From: Affinibrenneria salicis
GTDB lineage: Bacteria > Pseudomonadota > Gammaproteobacteria > Enterobacterales > Enterobacteriaceae
Direction of reading: 5' to 3'
DNA length: 64,000 nucleotides
Assembly (NCBI RefSeq): GCF_008710095.1
Contig: NZ_VYKJ01000013.1
Span: 124,001 to 188,000 of the forward strand
Positions 17,598 through 26,692 of the stretch are shown in pieces (the stretch's first letter is position 1; every line of letters begins with the position of its first letter). The notes beneath the pieces were generated by a model that worked only from the letters and a program-made list of their open reading frames with translations, made no database searches and was not told the DNA's origin. Made by a program: the position numbers and the translations under genes.

Positions 17598-17957
17598 ATG
17601 AAACGAATGATATTTATAGCTTCTCTGGGTTTTATGTCTACAGTAGCATCGGCTAAAACGGTTTCTGACTTTATTAATGAACATCCTGATATTGCAAAAA
17701 ATCCCACCATCAAAGCAGCAATACAAGAAGGTGCCATGGGTAATGCCGTCATGGCCGCGGCAAGTGATGGTCTTCCTCCTGAGGCGTTAAGTGATAAGTC
17801 GACAGAGTTGCTGCGTGAAAATGGATATGAATATGCTCAGGCAACATTGCGAGATCTGGCGACATTAAACTGTAGTGACAAAGAATATGCCGACATATCA
17901 GGCTTTCGTGAAAAAGACTGTCAGACGATTATCAGGGTGGACTCTGAAATAGAGTAG
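17598..17957 (+). CDS. Small secreted hypothetical protein
   Basis: 119 residues. MKRMIFIASLGFMSTVASA is a textbook signal peptide with cleavage after ASA (residue 19). The mature protein is ~100 residues, rich in Ala/Asp/Glu, with FINEHPDIAKNP at its start and two cysteines near its end (LNCSD and KDCQT) that could form a disulfide. A rho-independent terminator follows 20 bases later, which supports real expression. The family is not recognised. The ribosome binding site is weak. Confidence 0.65.
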   Translation: MKRMIFIASLGFMSTVASAKTVSDFINEHPDIAKNPTIKAAIQEGAMGNAVMAAASDGLPPEALSDKSTELLRENGYEYAQATLRDLATLNCSDKEYADISGFREKDCQTIIRVDSEIE

Positions 17958-17977
17958 AAAACGGCTTAATTCACTGA

Positions 17978-18000
17978 ACCCGCCATTAGGCGGGTTTTTT
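17978..18000 (+). terminator. Rho-independent terminator
   Basis: Stem ACCCGCC and GGCGGGT with an ATTA loop, followed by six T, 20 bases past the stop of the small secreted protein gene. Confidence 0.9.
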
Positions 18001-18377
18001 AATGTCCGGAGTAAAGTAAATACCTGGGTGGTAATCCTCGCGAAAAAAGCAGCTAGCCAATTAGCGCGGGCAGGCGTGGCGGTTATCCGTGTCAAACTCA
18101 GTCCGTCGTGGCCCTGGCCGCGACGCCGTTTCATCAACAGATTGCTTCATATTGCCTCGCCGGCGTTCGGGCTGATTTTTACGGCAGTGGCGAGGTCAGT
18201 ATGCAATGTTTTCTTCCGTCGTCCCCCTGGCCGGCGGAGTCTCAGATGACGGTCGGTACGGGCGCGGCATCAGCCGGGCTGACGGCCAGCGGAATGATTA
18301 TAGGGAAGGGAACTTGTTCGGCTGAGCCTTGCAGAACGGTGATCTGTCCTTGATTTAGCGCCACCTTATTTTCAAAT
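18001..18377. other. Stretch without a supported gene
   Basis: Overlapping frames of 73-81 codons run on the plus strand, but none shows a ribosome binding site or a recognisable fold. One of them contains Gly/Ser/Ala-rich, adhesin-like sequence (TVGTGAASAGLTASG), which may be chance in GC-rich DNA. Confidence 0.35.
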
Positions 18378-18557
18378 CAATCGAGACAATCGAGACAATC
18401 GAGACAATCGAGACAATCGAGACAATCGAGACAATCGAGACAATCGAGACAATCGAGGCAATCGAGGCAATCGAGGCAATCGAGGCAATCGAGGCAATCG
18501 AGGCAATCGAGGCAATCGAGGCAATCGAGGCAATCGAGGCAATCGAGGCAATCGAGG
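18378..18557. repeat. 20-unit tandem repeat of a 9-bp motif
   Basis: Twenty uninterrupted copies of a 9-mer: eight CAATCGAGA units (18378-18449), then twelve CAATCGAGG units (18450-18557). Unit length is three codons, so all six frames stay open: IETIET then IEAIEA on the plus strand, DCLDCL or SIASIA on the minus strand. The clean switch from one variant to the other suggests separate expansion of each half by slippage. No intact gene obviously contains it. Confidence 0.97.
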
Positions 18558-18999
18558 CCACTATGGCAAGACAGCAATATGCTGCGGCGTTCAGGCGGAG
18601 CCGCGGCGTTGCTAGCCGCAAGCGGAAAACCCGTTGCCCGTAAGGCGCCGGCGTTTGCTATCAAGAAGAATATGTCCCGCAACGGAGCAATTTTCCCAGG
18701 ATAAGAGCTTTATGAAAAAGGGCGCTATCTATTCTGTCGCGATGAGCTGACAGCGCGTTCGTCTGCGGTTAACGGCATGGTCTGGGTTCTCAGTTCCGGC
18801 GCACCGAGACGTGTGCATCCGCGTTGGCACAATCTATACTCATTTTGTACTATAGCTTTTGTTTTCGGGTGGCCGGCGCGTATTGGTTCTCTGGTTGCTA
18901 AGCGGCGTTCGCGGCCGTGATTAGCCGTTTTGCCGCTGACCCGCGGCCGGAAAACTATTGGGTTTAAACTTCCACTGAGCAATATTTAGCGGGTAGATA
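18558..18999. other. Region between the 9-bp repeat and the 62-residue gene
   Basis: About 440 bases. The plus-strand frame from the repeat continues as ATMARQQYAAAFRRSRGV and stops near 18630. The remainder shows no supported gene. Confidence 0.35.
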
Positions 19000-19188
19000 A
19001 TGAAGGTTAATGATGTTGTGATGGTAAAGACGGATGGCGCCGACCGGCGCAAGGGGACTATTCTGGCCGTCGAAACCTTCCATGAGGGCACCATGTATCT
19101 GGTTTCTCTGGATGAGTATCCTGCCGGCGTGTGGTTTTTTAATGAAAACGACAGTCAGGATGGAACCTTCGTTGAGCTTTGCGAATAG
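19000..19188 (+). CDS. Small conserved-looking protein, SH3-like (62 residues)
   Basis: The sequence opens [19 protein letters not shown] and continues through [15 protein letters not shown] to GTFVELCE: short alternating strands and turns, like small KOW/SH3-type barrel proteins. It is acidic and cytoplasmic, with no signal peptide. The ribosome binding site is weak (GGGTAGATA). I do not know the family name. Regular coding character in otherwise gene-poor surroundings is the reason for calling it. Confidence 0.5.
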   Translation: MKVNDVVMVKTDGADRRKGTILAVETFHEGTMYLVSLDEYPAGVWFFNENDSQDGTFVELCE

Positions 19189-20456
19189 CAAATTGTCGTC
19201 GTGCTGTATGAGTTGACCGCCAGCCGGAGGTCGGCTGCTGCGTAATTTTCCGCAGGTTGAAAGGGTCGCGTCGCTCATCGCGGTGTTTGCGCGTTGCGCG
19301 ACGCGTGCCGATACGCAACAGTGCGCCATCGCGGGACAACCGTCGTCCACCATGGCGCTTGTTGCTGTGCGCAGACTCAGCCAGCGCTACCGACTATGAC
19401 AGGTTAAAGCGGTCCGACATCATCCCGTCGGCGCGGAGCAGGGGCGTAGAATGTCGCCCGCGACCCCAAAATATATTTCTGCGCTCAGGTCTTCGGGCAA
19501 TGAGTAATAATCTTAATTCTTATTCGATCTCGCATGTCGGCGTGAATGCGGAGCGGGGGGGCCGGCGTATAATTCATTATCCGGTCGTGATCATTGTTCA
19601 CGCGTTATCGCCACAGATGAATACGGCAGAATAGCGACGCCAGGCGCTGGGCTAATATTATTACTGACCCATTAATCGGGCTAAACATTTTTTATGCTTT
19701 ATCGGAGGGCGGATCGATTAGTTTGCCCCGCCTGGTGCAATCTGCTTTCAGAGTTCATTAATTTGGCTGATGGTTATTAGGCGGTACTATTCTGATGGGC
19801 GCTGGCGTTCTGCCGTTATGGCGTGGGATATCGATCGTGAACTGTAAAAAAACTGTAGTCAAAACAGCGGCGGCGCAGCGCGTCGGGCGATGCTTCTCTG
19901 GGACTGACGTAGCGCAAGCTAACGGAGTTGAGTAAAAAATGTCGAATTAATATGCAATGATAGCGGTTTCTTTGTCTGAAGAGCCCGTTTTAGGGCGAAT
20001 TTCGTACGGATGGCCGTCATGACGCACAATTGCTAGCATTATGGCTAAGCGGCGCCTTCTCTTTTGTGATCGAAATATTACTGTTTAGCGACTTTTTTAA
20101 CTTTAGTTACTTTGAGCTGATGCTATATATTATCGCTTTGCGATAAACCAGATTTTGTTTGATAAAGTATCACGCGTGGATGATTCCCTGCCAACGATGC
20201 TGATAATTAATTAACGATAGCTGATATCCGCGTTGCGATATTGGGTTGATGACGGAATAATGACGACGACTTTATAACGTTAGTTGTTTTTTTATTTATA
20301 CGATTTTTTATCGTCAATAAAGATGTCGATGCTGTATTTATGATAATGATTTCTCTGCTGAGGTTGCGGGTTTCGTTAACCGTATTTGACTTTTAGCCAT
20401 GTCCGTTTGCGTTTTATTTTTTTGATGAAATTTATTTATTCCCCAGAGTGATTACT

Positions 20457-20495
20457 ATCAGATTAATGATTTTTAATAAGAATCATTAATCTGAT
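20457..20495. repeat. 15-bp perfect inverted repeat, AT-rich
   Basis: ATCAGATTAATGATT at 20457-20471 is exactly complementary to AATCATTAATCTGAT at 20481-20495, with a 9-base loop. It could be a cruciform, a regulator-binding palindrome or a transcript hairpin. No T-run follows directly. It lies about 630 bp before flhD. Confidence 0.85.
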
Positions 20496-20544
20496 TATTA
20501 TATTTTATTGATCATAATTATTCTGTTTTGTCAATCCCCCTGTT

Positions 20545-20778
20545 TTACTGCTTCTGCCAGTTCTGCTGACTCTTCAGACACAGCTTGCACAACTGTTTTT
20601 CCACGATCTGACGGCGACCTGGTCGATGTATAGCGATTAGGGTGTTTTTATTTAATTGATATTTATCTGTTTTTTTATTTTTTATCGGCCTGTGGCGGCG
20701 AGTGTGCTTTTTGCGTGAGGGAGGGTCAGAGCGGCGCAAAAACTGTAAAGAGGTATTACCAGACGATAAAACAAACAT
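20545..20778 (-). CDS. Possible small basic protein divergent from flhDC
   Basis: A 77-residue frame with a plausible GGAAG site 5 bases before ATG 20778. The product is very basic in its first half (RKKHTRRHRPIKNKK) and has CKLC near the C-terminus. It points away from flhDC and starts 15 bp from the CRP site, so the site could serve both. No family is recognised and composition is AT-rich, so chance is a real possibility. Confidence 0.2.
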   Translation of the reverse strand: MFVLSSGNTSLQFLRRSDPPSRKKHTRRHRPIKNKKTDKYQLNKNTLIAIHRPGRRQIVEKQLCKLCLKSQQNWQKQ

Positions 20779-20792
20779 AAAACTTCCATTTT

Positions 20793-20808
20793 TGTGATCT
20801 AGATCACA
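20793..20808 (+). promoter_or_regulatory. Perfect CRP (cAMP receptor protein) binding site of flhDC
   Basis: TGTGATCTAGATCACA is a fully symmetric match to TGTGA-N6-TCACA. Its centre lies about 322 bases before the flhD start. In E. coli flhDC is CRP-activated from a site near -72 of a promoter ~200 bases before flhD, so the geometry is similar. Confidence 0.9.
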
Positions 20809-20836
20809 TAATTATTAAAATTATTCTTCAGCTGCG

Positions 20837-20866
20837 TTGTATGTGCTGCGGATTAGGCGGTAGAGT
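20837..20866 (+). promoter_or_regulatory. Probable flhDC promoter
   Basis: TTGTAT (20837-20842) and TAGAGT (20861-20866) are spaced by 18 bp. Transcription starting near 20873 would place the CRP site centre at about -72, the position known for E. coli flhDC, and leave a ~250-base leader. A TATAAA near 20890 is an alternative -10. Confidence 0.4.
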
Positions 20867-21122
20867 GGCCGTGTTTTAGGAATAATCTTATAAATATGAG
20901 TGGGGGGAGAAGGGCGTACAGGAGTGCAAGCAGGATGGAATCGGTGTTAGGTAACCGAGGTGTTGCCGATATTATCATCTGTAGATTTAAAAATGAACGA
21001 TTCAGTCAATGTCTGGCACCAGTGGTTTTCCTTATGCCAACAATGAAGAGTGATTTCTGAACCAGGCGATATGGTCTATCACCTTACTTATGTTTTAAGC
21101 ATAACCTGTCGGGATGGGAAAT

Positions 21123-21473
21123 ATGGGTACCTCTGAATTACTCAAGCACATTTATGACATTAACTTGTCTTATCTGTTACTGGCCCAGCGCTTAATCAAT
21201 GCCGAGAAAGATTCGGCAATGTTTCGCCTGGGAATTGATGAAGAGATGGCGGATGCGTTGTTAAAGCTTACGCTGCCTCAAATGGTGAAACTGGCGGAAA
21301 CCAACCAGTTAATATGCCATTTTCGCTTTAATGACCACAATACAATCAGGATATTAACGCAGGAATCACGTGTAGACGATTTGCAGCAAATTCACACCGG
21401 GATCTTATTGTCGAGCCATTTATTGCAACAGATTTCTTCGAAAGAAGAGACCCCGCCTAAAAAAAGGGCATAG
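21123..21473 (+). CDS. flhD: Flagellar master regulator subunit FlhD
   Basis: 116 residues, the same length as E. coli Flh[36 protein letters not shown] and [16 protein letters not shown] are near-identical to the E. coli protein. With FlhC it forms the D4C2 activator of class 2 flagellar genes. ATG 21123 gives MGTSELL with a GGGATGGGA stretch upstream; an in-frame ATG at 21114 lacks a spaced ribosome binding site. The stop is 2 bp before flhC. Control is expected from the CRP site upstream and the long AT-rich leader. Confidence 0.97.
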   Translation: MGTSELLKHIYDINLSYLLLAQRLINAEKDSAMFRLGIDEEMADALLKLTLPQMVKLAETNQLICHFRFNDHNTIRILTQESRVDDLQQIHTGILLSSHLLQQISSKEETPPKKRA

Positions 21474-21475
21474 CG

Positions 21476-21970
21476 ATGGTGGAAAAAAGTATTGTTCAGG
21501 AAGCAAAAGATATTCAGCTGGCGATGGAGCTGATCTCTTTGGGCGCCCGTTTGCAAATGCTGGAGAGCGAAACTCAGCTCAGCCGCGGCCGCCTGATTAA
21601 ACTTTATAAAGAGCTGAGGGGTAGCCCTCCGCCAAAAGGAATGTTGCCGTTTTCTACTGATTGGTTTATGACCTGGGAACAAAATATTCATTCTTCGATG
21701 TTTTACAACACCTATGCATGGCTGTTAAAAGCCGGTAAAAGCAATGGTGTGGAAGCCGTGATCAAAGCATACCGGCTATACATTGAGCAGTGCGCCCCTC
21801 ATGGCGATACGCCGCTGTTAGCGCTGACCCGTGCATGGACACTGGTGCGTTTTGTCGATAGCGGAATGCTCCAGCTTTCAACCTGTAGCTGCTGCGGCGG
21901 CTCGTTTATTACTCACGCTCACCAGCCGCTGAACGGCTTCGTTTGCAGCCTGTGCCAGCCACCTTCCCGC
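21476..21970 (+). other. FlhC core coding segment (see the full gene entry)
   Basis: This interval marks the portion of flhC that carries the four zinc-ligand cysteines (C137, C140, C157 and C160, roughly 21884-21955) and the DNA-contacting N-terminal part. It is listed only to locate those residues. Confidence 0.5.
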
Positions 21971-22054
21971 GCGGTAAAAAAACGTAAACTTTCGCCAAAT
22001 CTGGCCGATATTATACCTCAACTGCTGGATGAACAGGTAAAACACGCAGTCTGA
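21476..22054 (+). CDS. flhC: Flagellar master regulator subunit FlhC
   Basis: 192 residues, as in E. coli. It binds DNA with FlhD as the D4C2 complex. The zinc site is intact: C137, C140, C157 and C160 in STCSCCGG and FVCSLCQPP, with one extra cysteine at C139. The C-terminal [12 protein letters not shown] is conserved. It follows flhD by 2 bp and is cotranscribed with it. No hairpin separates it from motA, so read-through into motAB is possible. Confidence 0.97.
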   Translation: MVEKSIVQEAKDIQLAMELISLGARLQMLESETQLSRGRLIKLYKELRGSPPPKGMLPFSTDWFMTWEQNIHSSMFYNTYAWLLKAGKSNGVEAVIKAYRLYIEQCAPHGDTPLLALTRAWTLVRFVDSGMLQLSTCSCCGGSFITHAHQPLNGFVCSLCQPPSRAVKKRKLSPNLADIIPQLLDEQVKHAV

Positions 22055-22180
22055 GCCTGATATTACAGGGATCTGCCGCAGCTAAAACGTGTCACTGCGC
22101 GCAGGTCTCTTCTCTCATCATTCTCAACTCTTCCGTGTTTTTCCCGTTATCTTCCGCCCATTTCGGAGTGAGGAATTCTT

Positions 22181-23071
22181 GTGTTAGTCATATTGGGATA
22201 TATCGTGATTGTGGGTTCCATTCTGGGTGGCTATCTCATGGTCGGGGGGCACCTCGGCGCATTGTATCAACCCTCAGAATTGCTGATCATCGGCGGGGCC
22301 GCCATCGGGGCCTTTATCGTTGGCAATAACGGCAAAGCGATCAAAGCGACGCTGCGCGCCTTTCCCATTTTGTTTCGCGGCTCACGTTATAACCGGGTGC
22401 TGTATATGGACCTGATGGCGCTGTTGTTTCGTCTGATGGCGAAATCCCGTCAGCAGGGCATGCTGTCGCTGGAATCCGATATCGACAGCCCGAAAGAGAG
22501 CGAAATATTCTCCAGCTACCCGCGTCTGCTGGCCGATGACCACGCGATTGAATTTATTACCGATTATCTGCGGCTGATGGTCAGCGGCAATATGAACGCG
22601 TTTGAAATCGAAACGCTGATGGATGAAGAAATCGAAACCGTCGAGCATGAATGCGAACAGCCGGCCGGCAGCCTGACGATGGTCGGCGACGCGCTGCCCG
22701 CCTTTGGTATCGTGGCGGCGGTAATGGGGGTGGTGCATTCGCTGGCCTTCGTCGATCGTCCGGCGGCGGAACTGGGGATGATGATCGCACATGCGATGGT
22801 GGGGACGTTTCTCGGCATCCTGATGGCCTACGGCTTCGTTTCGCCGCTGGCCACGCTGCTGCGGCAGAAAAATGCCGAAAAAATCAAGCTGCTGCAGTGT
22901 ATCAAGGTTACGCTGCTGTCGAGCCTGAACGGTTATGCGCCGCAAATCGCCGTCGAGTTCGGGCGTAAAACCCTGTATTCATCCGAACGACCTTCCTTCT
23001 CCGAACTGGAAGAGCATATCCGTCGGGTTAAGGCGCCGGCTCAGCAACAGGCGACGGATGATGCCGCATGA
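22181..23071 (+). CDS. motA: Flagellar stator protein MotA
   Basis: 296 residues, four membrane segments. MotA and MotB form the proton channel that drives rotation. The cytoplasmic loop keeps R90 and E98 (the charged residues that face FliG), and the conserved prolines are in GDALPAFG and FVSPLATLL. The start is GTG 22181 ([12 protein letters not shown]), matching the E. coli N-terminus, with GTGAGG about 10 bases upstream. The 3' end overlaps motB in ATGA. I saw no FliA promoter (TAAA-N15-GCCGATAA) in the 126 bp upstream, unlike E. coli motA. Confidence 0.97.
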   Translation: MLVILGYIVIVGSILGGYLMVGGHLGALYQPSELLIIGGAAIGAFIVGNNGKAIKATLRAFPILFRGSRYNRVLYMDLMALLFRLMAKSRQQGMLSLESDIDSPKESEIFSSYPRLLADDHAIEFITDYLRLMVSGNMNAFEIETLMDEEIETVEHECEQPAGSLTMVGDALPAFGIVAAVMGVVHSLAFVDRPAAELGMMIAHAMVGTFLGILMAYGFVSPLATLLRQKNAEKIKLLQCIKVTLLSSLNGYAPQIAVEFGRKTLYSSERPSFSELEEHIRRVKAPAQQQATDDAA

Positions 23072-24132
23072 AACATGCTCATCCTATTATCCGCAAGAAG
23101 CGTAAGTCAGGTCATGGAGGCCACCACGGCGGCTCCTGGAAGATTGCTTATGCCGACTTTATGACGGCGATGATGGCGCTGTTCCTGGTGATGTGGCTGA
23201 TCGCCATCGCTTCGCCCAGCCAGCTGACGCAAATCGCCGAGTATTTCCGAACCCCGCTTAAGGCGGCGTTGACCAACGGCACCAAAAGCAGTGAGGACAC
23301 CAGCGTCATTCCCGGCGGCGGCAACGATCCCACTCAGCAGGAGGGCGTGGTCAGGAAACAGCCGAAAATCGACTCGACCAGCAAGAAAGAACGCCAGCTG
23401 GAAGAGCTGCGCCTCAATCGCCTGCGCGAACGGCTGGATGCGCTGATCGAGTCCGATCCCCGTCTGCGCGCATTGCGTCCGCATCTGCTGATTGAGATGG
23501 TCGACGAAGGGCTGCGCATCCAGATCATCGATAGCCAGAAACGGCCGATGTTCAAGACCGGCAGCGCCCAGGTCGAGCCCTATATGAGCGACATCCTGCG
23601 CGCCATCGCCCCGATTCTTAACGATATTCCCAATAAGCTTAGCCTGTCCGGCCATACCGACGACATTCCTTATGCCAACGGTGAACGCGGCTACAGCAAC
23701 TGGGAACTGTCTGCCGATCGCGCCAACAGTTCGCGTCGCGAACTGATTGCCGGCGGCTTGTCCGAGGGCAAGGTGTTAAGGGTGGTCGGTATGGCCGCCA
23801 CCATGGGGCTGAAACAGACCGATGGCGACAACGCGATTAACCGCCGCATTAGCCTGCTGGTGCTGAATAAAGAGGCTCAGGCCAATATTGAACATGAAAA
23901 CGACAACAGCGAGGCGGTTGACGTTGAAACACCAGAAAATTTACGCAGCGTAGAGACCAATAACCCTAAACTTATGGCCCCTCCTGCCGACAATACTGTT
24001 ACAGATTTACCACAGCAACCCGTTAGTGAGGTGCCGGAGCCGGCGCGTCCGCAGCCCACGACAGCGCTGCCTGCAGCGCCGGACAGTCAGGCGACACCTT
24101 CATCAATAAGCCGCGATTCACAGCAGAGGTGA
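23068..24132 (+). CDS. motB: Flagellar stator protein MotB, long C-terminal tail
   Basis: 354 residues against 308 in E. coli. A basic N-terminus precedes one membrane helix whose start carries the proton-binding Asp (D30 in [15 protein letters not shown], equivalent to E. coli D32). The OmpA-like peptidoglycan-binding domain spans about 150-270, with [12 protein letters not shown] and [16 protein letters not shown]. After about residue 275 comes an 80-residue tail rich in Pro, Asn, Thr and Glu, longer than in E. coli and apparently disordered. Start ATGA overlaps motA; the gene ends 4 bp before cheA. Confidence 0.95.
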   Translation: MKHAHPIIRKKRKSGHGGHHGGSWKIAYADFMTAMMALFLVMWLIAIASPSQLTQIAEYFRTPLKAALTNGTKSSEDTSVIPGGGNDPTQQEGVVRKQPKIDSTSKKERQLEELRLNRLRERLDALIESDPRLRALRPHLLIEMVDEGLRIQIIDSQKRPMFKTGSAQVEPYMSDILRAIAPILNDIPNKLSLSGHTDDIPYANGERGYSNWELSADRANSSRRELIAGGLSEGKVLRVVGMAATMGLKQTDGDNAINRRISLLVLNKEAQANIEHENDNSEAVDVETPENLRSVETNNPKLMAPPADNTVTDLPQQPVSEVPEPARPQPTTALPAAPDSQATPSSISRDSQQR

Positions 24133-24136
24133 CGAC

Positions 24137-26155
24137 GTGAGCATGGACATGAGCGCTTTCTATCAAACTTTTTTTGATGAAGCAGATGAATTATTGGCGG
24201 ATATGGAGCAACACCTGTTGCTGCTCGATCCGCAGGCACCCGATACAGAGCAAATGAATGCGATTTTTCGGGCCGCCCATTCGATCAAAGGTGGCGCAGG
24301 CACCTTCGGTTTCAAGGTATTACAGGAAACCACCCACCTTTTAGAGAACTTACTCGATGGTGCCAGACGCGGTGAAATGCGTCTCAGCACCGACATCATC
24401 AACCTGTTTCTGGAAACGAAAGATATTATGCAGGATCAGTTGGACGCTTACAAAACCGCGCAGGAGCCCAATGCTGAGAGCTTTGAGTATATCTGTCAGG
24501 CTCTGCGCCAGCTGGCTCTTGAGTCGCAGGAGAACAACAGCGCCGCAGGGAGCGAGGCGACCGCCACTGCGCCCGCCGCGGTTCAGGGCGGCATCGCGCC
24601 GGCGTCCTCCGGCGAATTGTATATTCGGCTATCCGCGCTAAAAGAGGCGGAAATTCCGCAGATGCTGGAAGAACTGGGCAACCTCGGCACGGTTAAACAG
24701 TCGCAGCAGACCAGCGATAGCCTTGAGATAACGCTGGAAACGTCGGCCAGCCAGGACGATATCAGCGCGGTGCTGTGCTTTGTGCTGGAGCCGGAACAGA
24801 TCAGCTTCGCGCCCGCCGCCGCGCAGGACACTGCCGCGCTCGCGCCCGCCGCAGAACCCGCGCCGCAGCCGGCCGAGCCTGAGCACAGCGCGCCGCCGGC
24901 CCCGGCGGTGAAAGCCGCCGCCAAACCGGCCCACGCGCCGGAAGCGATGAAGGCGAAACCGAAAACCGGCGAAAGCAGTATTCGCGTTGCGGTCGAGAAG
25001 GTCGACCAGCTGATTAACCTGGTCGGCGAACTGGTGATTACCCAGTCCATGCTGGCTCAGCGTTCCAGCGAACTGGACCCGGTGGCGCATGGCGATCTGC
25101 TCAACAGCATGGGGCAACTGGAGCGCAATGCGCGCGATCTGCAGGAATCGGTGATGTCGATCCGAATGATGCCGATGGAGTATGTCTTTAGTCGCTTCCC
25201 GCGTCTGGTGCGCGATCTGGCGGCCAAACTCGGCAAAAAAGTCGAACTGACCCTGGAAGGCAGCTCGACCGAGCTGGATAAGAGTCTGATCGAACGCATT
25301 ATCGACCCGTTAACGCATCTGGTGCGCAACAGTCTGGATCACGGTATTGAAGAGCCGGAAAAACGGCAGGCCGCCGGCAAGCCGGAAATCGGCAATCTGA
25401 CCCTGTCCGCCGAACATCAGGGCGGCAATATCTGTATCGAAGTGATTGACGACGGCGCCGGATTAAACCGGGAGAGAATTCTGGCTAAGGCGCTGTCGCA
25501 GGGGCTGCCGGTCAGCGACAGCATGACCGATGAAGAAGTCGGGATGCTGATTTTCGCGCCGGGCTTCTCAACCGCCGAGAAAGTAACCGACGTCTCCGGC
25601 CGCGGGGTCGGGATGGATGTGGTGAAGCGAAATATTCAGGAAATGGGCGGCCATGTGGAAATTTATTTCCAGCGCGGCAAAGGCACCACCATCCGTATTC
25701 TGCTGCCGCTGACGCTGGCCATTCTGGACGGGATGTCGGTCAAGGTCAGCAATGAAGTCTTTATCCTGCCGCTGAATGCGGTGATGGAGTCGCTGCAGCC
25801 GCAGCAGGAAGATCTTTACCCGCTGGCCGGCGGCGAGCGCGTACTGGAAGTGCGCGGCGAGTATTTACCGCTGGTCGAGCTGTACCATATTTTTGACGTC
25901 GCCGGAGCGAAAACGGACGCCACGCAAGGCATCGTGGTGATTTTGCAAAGCGCGGGGCGTCGCTATGCGCTGCTGGTCGATCAGCTCATCGGGCAGCATC
26001 AGGTTGTGGTGAAAAATCTGGAAAGTAACTACCGCAAGGTTCCCGGCGTTTCCGGCGCGACCATTTTGGGCGACGGCAGCGTGGCGCTGATTGTGGATGT
26101 TTCCGCACTGCAGACGCTTAACCGGGAAAAGCGCGTGGTTGAAACCGCAGCTTAA
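24137..26155 (+). CDS. cheA: Chemotaxis histidine kinase CheA
   Basis: 672 residues. P1 (about 1-130) has the phospho-acceptor H48 in RAAHSIKGGAGTFG. The P2 domain (about 150-235) is poorly conserved, and a long Ala/Pro-rich linker follows (about 235-275). P3 dimerisation begins at SSIRVAVEKVDQLINLVGEL, P4 carries the ATP boxes (HLVRNSLDHGIE, DDGAGLN, GRGVGMDVVK) and P5, which binds CheW and receptors, fills the end. It transfers phosphate to CheY and CheB. GTG 24137 gives MSMDMSAFYQTFF as in E. coli. Four bp follow motB; it is part of the motAB-cheAW operon. Confidence 0.98.
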   Translation: MSMDMSAFYQTFFDEADELLADMEQHLLLLDPQAPDTEQMNAIFRAAHSIKGGAGTFGFKVLQETTHLLENLLDGARRGEMRLSTDIINLFLETKDIMQDQLDAYKTAQEPNAESFEYICQALRQLALESQENNSAAGSEATATAPAAVQGGIAPASSGELYIRLSALKEAEIPQMLEELGNLGTVKQSQQTSDSLEITLETSASQDDISAVLCFVLEPEQISFAPAAAQDTAALAPAAEPAPQPAEPEHSAPPAPAVKAAAKPAHAPEAMKAKPKTGESSIRVAVEKVDQLINLVGELVITQSMLAQRSSELDPVAHGDLLNSMGQLERNARDLQESVMSIRMMPMEYVFSRFPRLVRDLAAKLGKKVELTLEGSSTELDKSLIERIIDPLTHLVRNSLDHGIEEPEKRQAAGKPEIGNLTLSAEHQGGNICIEVIDDGAGLNRERILAKALSQGLPVSDSMTDEEVGMLIFAPGFSTAEKVTDVSGRGVGMDVVKRNIQEMGGHVEIYFQRGKGTTIRILLPLTLAILDGMSVKVSNEVFILPLNAVMESLQPQQEDLYPLAGGERVLEVRGEYLPLVELYHIFDVAGAKTDATQGIVVILQSAGRRYALLVDQLIGQHQVVVKNLESNYRKVPGVSGATILGDGSVALIVDVSALQTLNREKRVVETAA

Positions 26156-26194
26156 CAATAAAACCAAAGAGTTGATTGATTAAAGGTGAACAAC

Positions 26195-26692
26195 ATGGCG
26201 GGACTGGCAAACGTGACAAAACTGGCGGGTGAAACGGTCGGACAGGAATTTCTGATTTTCACGCTGGGTGATGAAGAGTATGGCGTGGATATTTTAAAGG
26301 TACAGGAAATCCGCGGTTATGATCAGGTGACGCGCATCGCTAATACCCCGGCCTTTATTAAAGGGGTAACCAATCTGCGCGGCGTGATCGTACCGATTGT
26401 CGATCTGCGCATTAAGTTTGCTCAGCAGGAAGTGGAATATGACGACAACACCGTGGTTATCGTGCTCAACCTGGGGCAGCGCGTGGTCGGTATTGTGGTT
26501 GACGGCGTATCGGACGTGTTGTCTCTGACGGCGGAGCAGATCCGCCCGGCGCCGGAGTTCGCCGTCACCTTGTCGACCGAATACCTGACCGGTCTGGGTT
26601 CGCTGGGCGAACGTATGCTGATCCTGGTGGATATTGAAAAACTGCTCAGCAGCGAAGAGATGGCGCTGGTCGATAGCGTCGCGAAGGTCTGA
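26195..26692 (+). CDS. cheW: Chemotaxis coupling protein CheW
   Basis: 165 residues, one CheW domain coupling chemoreceptors to Che[21 protein letters not shown] and the block from [15 protein letters not shown] through [16 protein letters not shown] are almost identical to E. coli. ATG 26195 (MAGLANVTK) follows AAGGTG; the GTG nine bases upstream is inside that ribosome binding site and less likely. It ends the motAB-cheAW run; a hairpin lies 14 bases after the stop. Confidence 0.97.
   Translation: MAGLANVTKLAGETVGQEFLIFTLGDEEYGVDILKVQEIRGYDQVTRIANTPAFIKGVTNLRGVIVPIVDLRIKFAQQEVEYDDNTVVIVLNLGQRVVGIVVDGVSDVLSLTAEQIRPAPEFAVTLSTEYLTGLGSLGERMLILVDIEKLLSSEEMALVDSVAKV

Larger units (their letters stand above)
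19189..21122. other. 1.9-kb gene-poor AT-rich region upstream of flhDC
   Basis: Composition falls from GC-rich (to about 19.6 kb) to strongly AT-rich (about 20.0-20.9 kb). It contains a 15-bp perfect inverted repeat at 20457-20495, a perfect CRP site at 20793-20808 and a probable flhDC promoter at about 20837-20866. Long regulatory leaders are normal for flhDC, the integration point for many signals, but 1.9 kb without a firm gene is long. A small minus-strand frame at 20545-20778 is listed separately. Confidence 0.5.

Noticed and set aside
18378..18557. 9-bp array as CRISPR or as an iteron origin
   Set aside because: No spacers, and no replication gene or other origin features in the neighbourhood.
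8290..21000. Direct repeat of the tRNA-Leu 3' end as an att site
   Set aside because: Reading through the island I found no second copy of GTTCAAGTCCCGC or a near variant, and no integrase gene.
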